Positions 7,716 through 15,132 of a DNA stretch of 48,958 bases are shown piece by piece. How positions within the stretch are numbered: position 1 is the first letter of the stretch; the number at the start of each line of letters is the position of its first letter. Both the position numbers and the translations under genes were made by a program. The DNA comes from an uncultured Bacteroidia bacterium (GTDB taxonomy: Bacteria > Bacteroidota > Bacteroidia > Bacteroidales > UBA932): contig CACZHP010000023.1 of NCBI GenBank assembly GCA_902780935.1, forward strand, positions 1 to 48,958. The letters are read 5' to 3'. Below the pieces are notes generated by a model, which was not told where the DNA came from, made no database searches, and worked only from the letters and a program-made list of their open reading frames with translations.

Positions 7716-7752
7716 TTTTGTAATTATAGTGTTTTTCGAAATAATTACAAAA
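7716..7752 (-). promoter_or_regulatory. Perfect 12-bp inverted repeat overlapping the phosphate-operon promoter
   Basis: The arms ttttgtaattat (7716-7727) and ataattacaaaa (7741-7752) are exact reverse complements separated by 13 bases, and the inner arm ends 13 bases before the DUF47 start codon. Read on the minus strand, one arm supplies a TTTTG resembling the Bacteroidetes -33 element and, after 19 bases, the other supplies TATAATTA in the -7 position. A protein bound to both arms would cover the promoter. The LuxR-type HTH of the permease fusion is an obvious but untested candidate. An RNA hairpin in the leader is the other possibility. Confidence 0.6.
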
Positions 7753-7765
7753 CCTTGTAGAGAAA

Positions 7766-7797
7766 CAAAAAGGCTCGTACATGCCGTACAAGCCTTT
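7766..7797 (-). terminator. Rho-independent terminator of the 8622-7882 lipoprotein gene
   Basis: On the minus strand a 12-bp stem (arms 7786-7797 and 7769-7780, one G-T type mismatch) with a 5-base loop is followed by a run of T. It lies about 85 bases after the lipoprotein stop and isolates that gene from the phosphate operon downstream. Confidence 0.8.
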
Positions 7798-7881
7798 CCA
7801 ATAGGGATGGTATAGAGTAATTGTAGAGTTTTTAAAAATAACTTTACATTCGCTTGTTAAGTTTATTAATAGTGTGAAGCG

Positions 7882-8622
7882 CTATTTCGCAGCATCTTTC
7901 AAGGCCTTCTCAAGCTGCTTTTGGACCTCCGGATCCTCAAGGGCTTTCTCGGCTTCCTTCATGGTCTCGTCGAAGCTCTTCTGGAGTCCCTTGTACATTT
8001 TGACGGAATAGCCGAGCTTCGTGTCATTCTTCTCCAGGAGACTAATCTCGCAGCGGTGAAGGACTCCGTCCCTTAGGAACGACCAGCCATAATTACCGAT
8101 GTAGATCTCGATGCCGAGGATCTTGGAGCCGGCATTGTCCTTAATCATCTGCTCCAGATCCTTCTCGGAATAGGCCTCGTCCTTGTCGGACTTGTCCTCG
8201 AAACCATAGACATTGATCCCGTTGTCGGCGACCTTTTTAGTCACGGCGTAGATCCGGCGCACATTGTCCTCGTGCTGTTCCTTGGTGTAGGTGTCCCCGT
8301 CCTGGATCTTGAAGTTGGCGAGCACGTCGTGCTCATCACCATAATAAGTGTACTTGCTGGTCTCATTGAGCTTGTACTCGGGAACCAGATCCGAGAACTT
8401 GATGCCCTCGTTCTTCTTGAAATAGTACTCGGCGGCCTCCTTGGAGTATTTGTCTCCCTCGAAGGCTTCCTTGACCATCTTCTCGGCGACCTTCTCAAGG
8501 TCCACCTTGCCGTCTTCCGTGACGGCGCTTCCGGCCTTCTTGCCACCCTTGCCCCCGCAGGAGACCAGGGCCAGAGCGCAGGCCAAACTCATAATCAAAA
8601 CAAGAAAACGTCTCATTGCCAT
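7882..8622 (-). CDS. Lipoprotein of unknown function
   Basis: I do not recognise the family. The 246-residue product has a lipoprotein signal (FLVLIMSLACALALVSC, Cys about residue 22), followed by a Gly/Lys-rich linker and a highly charged domain with many Lys, Glu and Asp. A second ATG two codons in (8616) is an equally plausible start. Visible elements include KFSDLVPEYKLN, a YTKEQHEDNVRRIYAV helix and IEIYIGNYGWSFLRDGVLHR, a strand pair suggesting a small alpha/beta domain, and a C-terminal charged helix ending KALKDAAK. It lies 32 bases downstream of the small LuxR-type HTH gene on the same strand, so the two are likely co-transcribed, and it is followed by a terminator at 7766-7797. An envelope role regulated together with that HTH protein is the most that can be said. 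Confidence 0.75.
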   Translation of the reverse strand: MAMRRFLVLIMSLACALALVSCGGKGGKKAGSAVTEDGKVDLEKVAEKMVKEAFEGDKYSKEAAEYYFKKNEGIKFSDLVPEYKLNETSKYTYYGDEHDVLANFKIQDGDTYTKEQHEDNVRRIYAVTKKVADNGINVYGFEDKSDKDEAYSEKDLEQMIKDNAGSKILGIEIYIGNYGWSFLRDGVLHRCEISLLEKNDTKLGYSVKMYKGLQKSFDETMKEAEKALEDPEVQKQLEKALKDAAK

Positions 8623-8654
8623 CTATTTTAAAAGATTATTCATTTAATATGAAT

Positions 8655-8909
8655 TCAGAGTATTCCGGCCTTGATGGCCTTGCTCACCATCTCGACGGTG
8701 GTCTCAGCCTCAAACTTCTCCTTCAGCCTTTTCCGGTACCATTTGATGGTCGGAAGGCTAAGGATCATTATCTCAGCGATCTGGGGACTTGTCTTCCCTT
8801 CAGCGATAAGGGAAAGGATCCTTGTCTCCTTCTTGTTCAAAATGATTCTTTTCGGATCTGTCGGTCGCATGTTCATTGACATCTTATTATCGCGAATTTC
8901 GTCAATCAT
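8655..8909 (-). CDS. Stand-alone LuxR-type HTH protein
   Basis: An 84-residue protein that is almost only a LuxR/GerE helix-turn-helix domain, with no receiver or sensor. The core is LNKKETRILSLIAEGKTSPQ, followed by IAEIMILSLPTIKWYRKRLK. The same architecture with nearly the same residues (TSPQIA, LSLxTIKWxRKRLxEKF, SKAxxxG) forms the C-terminus of the divergent regulator at 9011-10228, so the two HTH domains are paralogues. Internal ATG codons at MSMNMR could shorten the product to about 75 residues. It may compete with, or act as a partner of, the membrane regulator at shared operators, and the heptamer repeats between the genes are candidate sites. It precedes the lipoprotein gene at 8622-7882. 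Confidence 0.82.
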   Translation of the reverse strand: MIDEIRDNKMSMNMRPTDPKRIILNKKETRILSLIAEGKTSPQIAEIMILSLPTIKWYRKRLKEKFEAETTVEMVSKAIKAGIL

Positions 8910-8931
8910 ATTCTCGAAAACACTACCCGAA

Positions 8932-8960
8932 AGGATAGAATAAACTATCCTAAAGGATAG
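8932..8960. promoter_or_regulatory. AGGATAG/CTATCCT heptamer cluster between divergent LuxR-type genes
   Basis: Three copies of one heptamer occur in 29 bases: aggatag at 8932-8938, its reverse complement ctatcct at 8945-8951, and aggatag at 8954-8960. The first two form an inverted repeat with a 6-base spacer and the last two one with a 2-base spacer. A further ctatcct lies at 9024-9030 inside the start of the divergent gene. The position between two genes with paralogous HTH domains suggests operators for one or both proteins. Confidence 0.5.
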
Positions 8961-9010
8961 ATTTTTAAGCGGTTGAGGCTTGATTAAAGGTTTTTTGTTA
9001 TCTTTCAGAC

Positions 9011-10228
9011 ATGAACGTCCGACCTATCCTGACCATAGCCGTTATCCTGCCCCTGGCTTCCGCCATTCTCCGGGCGGAGTACACCGACCACCGCCGGAAG
9101 AACCTCGACTCTCTGGAGAATGTCGTGGTGAAATACACTCCAGACAGGATTGAGAACGCTACCGAAGAGGAACTGTCTGACCTGATCAACGCATATGACA
9201 ACCTGATGAACGGCTACCTCCAGATCAACCGGGAGCGAAGTATCCTTTTTGCCAGAAAACAGATCGCCCTCGCTTCAAAAAAGGGCTGGCTGGTCAAAAA
9301 GTCTGACGCGGAGAAGACCCTCGGGAAGCACTTCTGGGCAATGGAGCAGTACGACAGCGCCATGTTCTACTACATGAATGCCCTGAACGATGTTGACAAG
9401 ATCGCCAAGATCGCGGCCGACCCAGACAACTCCAACGGTTACAGCCAGGTCACGGCGGACGACAGTTATTCAAGTCTTTACGGAGCCATCGGAAACCTCT
9501 ACAACATGATGGACTCAATCCCCAAGGCGATGGAGTATTACCGGATGGCAGGAGAGATATTCGATAAATATGGCTGGAACGAAAGTAACTCGATCCTTTA
9601 CCATAACATCGGAGAGACCTATCTTGACCTGAAGGACTATCCGCAAGCCCGGGAAAACTACGAGAAATCCCTCCATTACGCCCTCGCTTCAGGGGACACT
9701 CTCCAGATCTCCAGCGCCTACACCGGACTGGGAGCCCTGTATCTTGAGCTTGGACGTACCCGGAAAGCCCTGAAGTACCTCAAAGAGGCCGACAACTACT
9801 ACTCTCTCCACGAGGACCAGGAGTTCAGGGCTAGGATCGAGACTCTGGACTTGATGGGGCAGGTGCTTTCGCTGCAGAAGAAACAATTGAGAACCATCAC
9901 TTTAACAGCTATACTTCTTGCCCTGCTGACCGTAATTCTCGCAGCCGTGCTGAGAAAGGCTTGGATATTCCGAAGGCAAAGGGATGCGGCGGACGAGGCT
10001 ATCGATGAGGCTATCGAAGAAGGAAAGAGTGATGAAACCACTTTGACGGAACGAGAGACGGAAATCCTGCCGTTGATCGCTTCCGGAATGACCAGTCCCC
10101 AGATCGCCGACAAGCTATTCCTCTCCCTGTCCACCATCAAATGGCACCGCAAGAGACTCCTTGAGAAGTTTGACTCCGCCAACACAGCCGAACTTATCTC
10201 TAAAGCTAAAGAGAAGGGTTTCATTTAA
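9011..10228 (+). CDS. TPR-transmembrane-LuxR HTH sensor regulator
   Basis: A 405-residue membrane-anchored regulator of the Bacteroidetes TPR/LuxR type. It starts with a signal or anchor segment (MNVRPILTIAVILPLASAILRA), then about 260 residues of helical repeats. The TPR units are clearest around YNMMDSIPKAMEYYRMAGEIF, NIGETYLDLKDYPQARENYE and YTGLGALYLELGRTRKALKY (each shown in part). Residues about 296-318 form a TM helix, then a short acidic linker, and residues 345-405 the LuxR HTH with ETEILPLIASGMTSPQIADK. The TPR part is expected in the periplasm and the HTH in the cytoplasm. The HTH is a close paralogue of the divergent 84-residue protein. Genes for a deoxyribosyltransferase-like protein and a GH92 enzyme follow with 25 and 19 base gaps, so it may be in the same transcript and control mannoside use. 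Confidence 0.88.
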   Translation: MNVRPILTIAVILPLASAILRAEYTDHRRKNLDSLENVVVKYTPDRIENATEEELSDLINAYDNLMNGYLQINRERSILFARKQIALASKKGWLVKKSDAEKTLGKHFWAMEQYDSAMFYYMNALNDVDKIAKIAADPDNSNGYSQVTADDSYSSLYGAIGNLYNMMDSIPKAMEYYRMAGEIFDKYGWNESNSILYHNIGETYLDLKDYPQARENYEKSLHYALASGDTLQISSAYTGLGALYLELGRTRKALKYLKEADNYYSLHEDQEFRARIETLDLMGQVLSLQKKQLRTITLTAILLALLTVILAAVLRKAWIFRRQRDAADEAIDEAIEEGKSDETTLTERETEILPLIASGMTSPQIADKLFLSLSTIKWHRKRLLEKFDSANTAELISKAKEKGFI

Positions 10229-10253
10229 AACAAAATAGCACTATATTAGCGCC

Positions 10254-10676
10254 ATGGCAAAGATCTATGTGGCGTCAAGCTGGCGCAATCCCTACCAGCC
10301 CGAAGTCGTGCGGCGGCTTCTGGAGGCCGGACATGAGGTTTATGATTTCCGCAACCCTGTCGCCAACCCAGGCGGTTTCCACTGGTCAGACATTTCCGAT
10401 GACTGGCAAGAATGGGACGTTGAGAGTTACATCGGCAACCTTGATCATCCGATAGCCGAGAAAGGTTTCAAGGCGGACTTCGACGCTATGCTCTGGGCGG
10501 ACACATGCGTGCTGGTGCTTCCCTGCGGCCGCTCGGCTCACACGGAGGCCGGATGGTTCGCAGGAAAGGGCTTGAAGACAATTGTTTACATCCCCGAGAA
10601 ACAGGAGCCGGAACTGATGTACAAAATATTTGACAAGGTCGTGGGCTCAATAGACGACCTGCTTGAGGCAATATAA
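10254..10676 (+). CDS. Nucleoside 2-deoxyribosyltransferase-like protein
   Basis: A 140-residue soluble alpha/beta protein. It begins MAKIYVASSWRNPYQPEVV, the first strand and helix of the nucleoside 2-deoxyribosyltransferase-like fold, and has the later block DAMLWADTCVLVLPCGRSAH followed by TEAGWFAGKGLKT, equivalent to the family segment that carries the active-site acidic residue (here Glu after HT). Such proteins are nucleoside or nucleotide N-ribohydrolase or transferase enzymes in base salvage, and the small family also includes phage and conjugative-element proteins of unknown role. It sits between the TPR-LuxR regulator and the GH92 gene with short gaps; I see no functional link to sugar use. 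The substrate is not predictable from sequence. Confidence 0.75.
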   Translation: MAKIYVASSWRNPYQPEVVRRLLEAGHEVYDFRNPVANPGGFHWSDISDDWQEWDVESYIGNLDHPIAEKGFKADFDAMLWADTCVLVLPCGRSAHTEAGWFAGKGLKTIVYIPEKQEPELMYKIFDKVVGSIDDLLEAI

Positions 10677-10695
10677 TAACACAAATACAAACCAA

Positions 10696-13401
10696 ATGAT
10701 TTTTAAGTCTTTAAGGAAGACGGTCCTATCGGCGTTAGTCCTCCTTCTTTTACCTGAGGCCGTCGTGGCGGCACCCGGTAATATCGCTCAAAAAGCCAAA
10801 GTCACATCCTCAGGAAGCCTTTCCGAGGCTTTCGACGCGAATAATGTGACTGACGGGAGAGTCATGTGGGAAAACACCGGGGAATGGGCCTGCAAAGGTC
10901 ATGTGACAAGCTGGGGCGAAATGTACTTGCCCTGGGTCAGGCTCGACTGGGACGAAGATGTCACAGTGAGCAGGGTAGTCGTTTATGACCGCCCCTCCAT
11001 GGAAGAACACCTTTCCGGAGGAACCTTGCTGTTTAGCGACGGAAGCCGTCTCAGCGTGACTGCCATTCCCAATGACGGAAGCCCGAAAGAACTTGTCTTC
11101 GAGCCCAAGACTATCCGGTGGATCCGTTTCGACGCCACCGACGGTAATGGCAAGAATATAGGTCTGAGCGAGATCGAGGTCTTCCCTTATGAGCCTGAAG
11201 AAGGAGACTTCACCAATTGGGTTGATCCCCTGATCGAAACCACCAGAGGCAGATGGTTTTACTGCACCCCTGGAGGACGGCCCATGGGAATGGTCGCAGC
11301 TCATGCTTTCAACAGGGTGAAAAACCAAGGTGGAGGCGGCTACAATTATAATTTCCCCTATATTCTCGGATTCTCACAAATCAACGACTGGATGATCTCC
11401 GGACTGAATATCATGCCTATCGAGGGTGAAGTGAACCCTCTCCTTGGGATGGAAGGATGGAAGTCAGGCTTCAGTCACGAGAGCGAGACCATACATCCTG
11501 GGTACCATAAGCTTTATTTGGACAGGTACAAGACATGGGTAGAGTATACCGCGACCGACAGGGTGGCTCTGTACAGGCTTTCCTATGCCCCCGGGAGCCG
11601 TCCCGGACTGCTGGTTGACGCAGGTAGTGTCCTCGGGAGTTGCACCATGCGGGATGCCGTTTTGAACAAGGTGGACGAACATACCGTAGAGGGCCATTTC
11701 ATGACAACTGACAGGTTCTGGGGAGGGCCTGACGAGATAGGGCTATATTTCGTCTTGAAGTCAGACGCCCCGATCACGGATGCCGAGAGTTGGACAGCAA
11801 AATGGAGGGAACCTGACCCTTGGATTGTGACAGGTGATGGAGCCGGGATGCTTCTGCGTTTTGACAAGGATGTGGTAAACGTGAAGATAGCCATGTCCTA
11901 CACAAGTGTCGAGAATGCGAGAGAAAACCTGGCCGCAGAGGCTCCTGGATGGGATTTTGACGCCGTGGCGAAAGAGAGTGAGGCCATCTGGAACGAGGCC
12001 TTCGGAAAGATAGAGGTCAGTGGCGGCACCCATGAGCAAAAGGTCAAGTTCTACACTGATCTTTGGCACGTGTTGCTCGGAAGGCATAAGATAAACGACG
12101 TCAATGGGTTCTATCCGGATTATACATATGGGGAATATGTCAACAATCGTACTTCGGCTCCAATGAGGGTGTTGAGACTGCCTTTAAACGAGGATGGAAC
12201 TCCCGTACACAATATGTACGGTTTCGATTCGCTTTGGCTCAGCCAGTGGAACCTCAACACGCTCTGGGGCTTGGCGTGGCCGGAGATCTTGGATGACTTC
12301 TCCGCATGCCTTGTACAATATGCGGCCAACGGAGGACTTCTGCCAAGGGGCGCATGCGCCGGAGGATATTCATTCATAATGACAGGCTGCCCTGCCAGCA
12401 ATATGATAACCAGCACTTTCCTGAAAGGAATTCTCACCAAGACAGATCCCGAGGAAGCCTTCCAGGCTGTGAAACGCAATCATCTTCCTGGTGGAATGAT
12501 GAGTTTCGACAGCTCCTCCAACCTGGAGTTCTACATTGAGAACGGTTGGTGTCCGGACAACGCCGGAAAAACCCTTGAGTGGGCTTTCCAAGACTGGGGA
12601 CTCAGCCGGATGGCGAAAAAACTCGGCCACGAAGACGACGCTCGGGAATTCGAACGCAGGTCGCACGGATGGACAGCCCTATTCGACCCTGAGGAATGCC
12701 TCGTATTCCCGAAAGACAAAGACGGCAACTGGGTTCATAAAGAACCTCTCAACGGAAGAGGATGGGTTGAGTCCAATGCCTGGCAGGCCACTTGGTCAGT
12801 TTCCCACGACATAGGCACGCTCGTGAAGCTCATGGGAGGTAAAGACAGGTTCTGCGACAAATTGAACGAGGCTTTCGAGAAGTCCAAGGACTTTGATTTC
12901 GTCTACGCCTACAGCAGCGGTTATGTCAGCTACGCCAACCAGCCCGGCTGCTCAAACGCCCATGTCTTCTCTCATGCGGGGAAACCATGGATGACCCAGT
13001 ATTGGGTACGGAGGGTTAACGAGCAAGCCTACGGGGGTACCACTCCAGATCTTGGCTATGGAGGTCATGACGAGGACCAGGGCCAAATGGGTGGTATCAG
13101 CGCCCTCATGTCCATAGGCCTCTTCAGCGTGACCGGAACTGAGACCGACACTCCTTGCTACGACATCACATCGCCTGTGTTCGACAAGGTGGTCATACAC
13201 CTGAACCAGGACTACTATCCCGGGAAAGAGTTCACAATCAAGGTGAAAGGCAATCCTGACTGTTACATCCAGAACGCCCGCCTGAACGGCCGGAACTGGA
13301 AATGGTCACAGTTCAGCCATGAGGAATTCGCCAAGGGCGGCGTCCTTGAACTCACTCTCGGTCCAAAACCAGCGACCTCTTGGGGAAGCCTGAAATATTA
13401 A
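10696..13401 (+). CDS. GH92-family glycoside hydrolase with N-terminal F5/8C-like domain
   Basis: I start at the ATG at 10696; an upstream in-frame ATG at 10663 overlaps the previous gene and lacks a signal sequence. The 901-residue product has a signal peptide (to about residue 26, VVA-APG), an F5/8C-like beta domain (residues 27-165, ending IRFDATDGNGKNIGLSEIEV) and then the GH92 double domain. GH92 landmarks are FSQINDWMISGLNIMP, GFDSLWLSQWNLNTLWG, the SNMITSTFLKG helix, and a late GHDEDQGQM block at residues 790-798 followed by GISALMSIGLFSVTG. GH92 enzymes are mostly exo-alpha-mannosidases acting in the periplasm with calcium. Two conserved blocks differ from the usual family text: GNEPSHH reads CSNAHVF and GNDDxGQ reads GHDEDQGQ, so specificity may not be alpha-1,2-mannose. 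An isomerase and ROK kinase follow in an operon. Confidence 0.85.
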   Translation: MIFKSLRKTVLSALVLLLLPEAVVAAPGNIAQKAKVTSSGSLSEAFDANNVTDGRVMWENTGEWACKGHVTSWGEMYLPWVRLDWDEDVTVSRVVVYDRPSMEEHLSGGTLLFSDGSRLSVTAIPNDGSPKELVFEPKTIRWIRFDATDGNGKNIGLSEIEVFPYEPEEGDFTNWVDPLIETTRGRWFYCTPGGRPMGMVAAHAFNRVKNQGGGGYNYNFPYILGFSQINDWMISGLNIMPIEGEVNPLLGMEGWKSGFSHESETIHPGYHKLYLDRYKTWVEYTATDRVALYRLSYAPGSRPGLLVDAGSVLGSCTMRDAVLNKVDEHTVEGHFMTTDRFWGGPDEIGLYFVLKSDAPITDAESWTAKWREPDPWIVTGDGAGMLLRFDKDVVNVKIAMSYTSVENARENLAAEAPGWDFDAVAKESEAIWNEAFGKIEVSGGTHEQKVKFYTDLWHVLLGRHKINDVNGFYPDYTYGEYVNNRTSAPMRVLRLPLNEDGTPVHNMYGFDSLWLSQWNLNTLWGLAWPEILDDFSACLVQYAANGGLLPRGACAGGYSFIMTGCPASNMITSTFLKGILTKTDPEEAFQAVKRNHLPGGMMSFDSSSNLEFYIENGWCPDNAGKTLEWAFQDWGLSRMAKKLGHEDDAREFERRSHGWTALFDPEECLVFPKDKDGNWVHKEPLNGRGWVESNAWQATWSVSHDIGTLVKLMGGKDRFCDKLNEAFEKSKDFDFVYAYSSGYVSYANQPGCSNAHVFSHAGKPWMTQYWVRRVNEQAYGGTTPDLGYGGHDEDQGQMGGISALMSIGLFSVTGTETDTPCYDITSPVFDKVVIHLNQDYYPGKEFTIKVKGNPDCYIQNARLNGRNWKWSQFSHEEFAKGGVLELTLGPKPATSWGSLKY

Positions 13402-13405
13402 AGAC

Positions 13406-15115
13406 ATGAGAAAGCCTAATTACGACAAAACCCCAGCGACACCGGTAGAAGGTAATATTTTTATCGGATGGGAGAATATAATTCCGGAAATCCAAGCTGT
13501 GGCGGCCGAGCGGCAAGTCATAGTGGAGACATATCCCGGAGTTTATGAAGATGAGATAATCAAGGTGTTTTCCGAGGCTTTAGGTCCTGTTGTGAATACA
13601 AGGTCCTTAATGAGAAGCGAGGAGGATATTCGTTCCATGACCCAACCCTTCATGACTGACGATGTCCTGTTCGGGTATCTCACCTCGCTGAGAATCAACG
13701 ACTTCTTTAACGAGGCCAAACTCACCGCCGCCAGGGACTCAACCCCTAAGGTGATAGTCGGCGTCGGAGCGTCTTTAGCGGCCGGAGAGAACGCCCTGAT
13801 AGTCTACGCCGACATGGCGCGATGGGAGATTCAGCGCAGGATGCGCCTCCATGAGGTCAAGGGCATCGGGGTGGACAACAGGTCCGATGCAGTCAGCATC
13901 CAATATAAAAGAGGGTTATTCATAGACTGGAGAATATGTGACATCCACAAGGACAGTCTTTTCGGCAAGGTGGACTTATGGCTCGACACAAACGATCCGT
14001 TTAAGCCTAAAATGATTGATAATGAAACCTTTATCCAAGGTATAGACAAGACCGTCAGCTCACCCTTCAGGGTGGTTCCGTTCTTCGATCCCGCACCCTG
14101 GGGAGGCCAATGGATGAAAGAGGTATGCGATCTCGATCCGGACAAGCCCAACTACGGATGGTGTTTCGACTGCGTCCCGGAGGAGAACAGCCTGCTGTTC
14201 AATGTGGATGGCGAGTTGTTCGAGATTCCCTCGCAGGATCTTGTCTTATTGAGAAGCCGAAAACTGCTCGGTGGACCTGTGGAAAGCCGTTTCGGAAAAG
14301 ATTTCCCGATCAGGTTCGACTTCCTGGACACCATCGGGGGAGGTAACCTGAGTCTTCAAGTTCACCCTACCACCCAATTCATCAAGGAAAGTTTCGGCCT
14401 GCCTTACACTCAGGACGAGAGTTACTATCTGATGGACGCGAATGAGGACGCCGTGGTTTACCTCGGGCTCAAAACCGGAATAAATCCGGAGGAGATGCTC
14501 TCCGACCTGAGGGCGGCCCAGAGAGGGGAGATCGTATTCGACGCCGGGAAATATGTCAATAAGATCCCGGCGAGGAAACATGACCATTTCCTAATCCCCG
14601 CCGGGACAATCCACTGCTCAGGGGCCGGAAGCATGGTCCTTGAGATAAGCGCCACTCCCAACATATTCACTTTCAAACTCTGGGACTGGGGCAGGCTTGG
14701 CCTGGACGGAAAACCGAGACCCATCAACATCGAGCGAGGCTCTAAGGTCATCCAATGGGACAGGGACACTGAATATGTGGAAAAGAACCTCCACAACCAT
14801 TTCGAGCCCGTGGCCAATGGCGATGGATGGGAAGAAACACGAACAGGTCTGCATCCTTACGAGTTCATTGAGACACGGAGGACACGGTTCTCATGCCCAG
14901 TGACTTTCAACACGGGAGGAGGAGTGAACGTTCTTAACCTGGTTGAAGGGGAAGAGGCTGTCATCACCAGTCCTTCCGGCGCCTTTCCCCCTTTCGTCGT
15001 CCACTATGCCGAGACTTTTATCATCCCAGCTTGGCTCGGGGAATATGTCATATCCCCCTCAGGGATCGCCAAAGGCGGGTCCTGCATGGTCATTAAAGCC
15101 AATGTAAGGTTCTAA
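13406..15115 (+). CDS. Large class I mannose-6-phosphate isomerase-like protein
   Basis: A 569-residue protein whose C-terminal half is a class I phosphomannose isomerase. Zinc-site motifs are visible: SLQVHPTTQFIKES (near residue 316-329, Gln and His ligands) and IPAGTIHCSG (near 398-407, His). The block ATPNIFTFKLWDWGR agrees with the active-site region of ManA. The N-terminal 230 residues are extra. They include GWENIIPEIQ, VIVETYPGVYEDEIIKVF and the P-loop-like segment KVIVGVGASLAAGENALIVY followed by ADMARWEIQRRM, which resembles a kinase-like fold seen in the long Bacteroidetes form of this enzyme. The role of this extra part is unknown. It follows the GH92 gene by 4 bases and precedes a ROK kinase, consistent with conversion of released mannose or its phosphate to fructose 6-phosphate. 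Confidence 0.82.
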   Translation: MRKPNYDKTPATPVEGNIFIGWENIIPEIQAVAAERQVIVETYPGVYEDEIIKVFSEALGPVVNTRSLMRSEEDIRSMTQPFMTDDVLFGYLTSLRINDFFNEAKLTAARDSTPKVIVGVGASLAAGENALIVYADMARWEIQRRMRLHEVKGIGVDNRSDAVSIQYKRGLFIDWRICDIHKDSLFGKVDLWLDTNDPFKPKMIDNETFIQGIDKTVSSPFRVVPFFDPAPWGGQWMKEVCDLDPDKPNYGWCFDCVPEENSLLFNVDGELFEIPSQDLVLLRSRKLLGGPVESRFGKDFPIRFDFLDTIGGGNLSLQVHPTTQFIKESFGLPYTQDESYYLMDANEDAVVYLGLKTGINPEEMLSDLRAAQRGEIVFDAGKYVNKIPARKHDHFLIPAGTIHCSGAGSMVLEISATPNIFTFKLWDWGRLGLDGKPRPINIERGSKVIQWDRDTEYVEKNLHNHFEPVANGDGWEETRTGLHPYEFIETRRTRFSCPVTFNTGGGVNVLNLVEGEEAVITSPSGAFPPFVVHYAETFIIPAWLGEYVISPSGIAKGGSCMVIKANVRF

Positions 15116-15132
15116 ATGGTAGATCACTGAAT

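Noticed and set aside
10663-10695. Upstream in-frame start for the GH92 gene
   Set aside because: The extension overlaps the previous gene's end and precedes a good signal peptide that begins at 10696.
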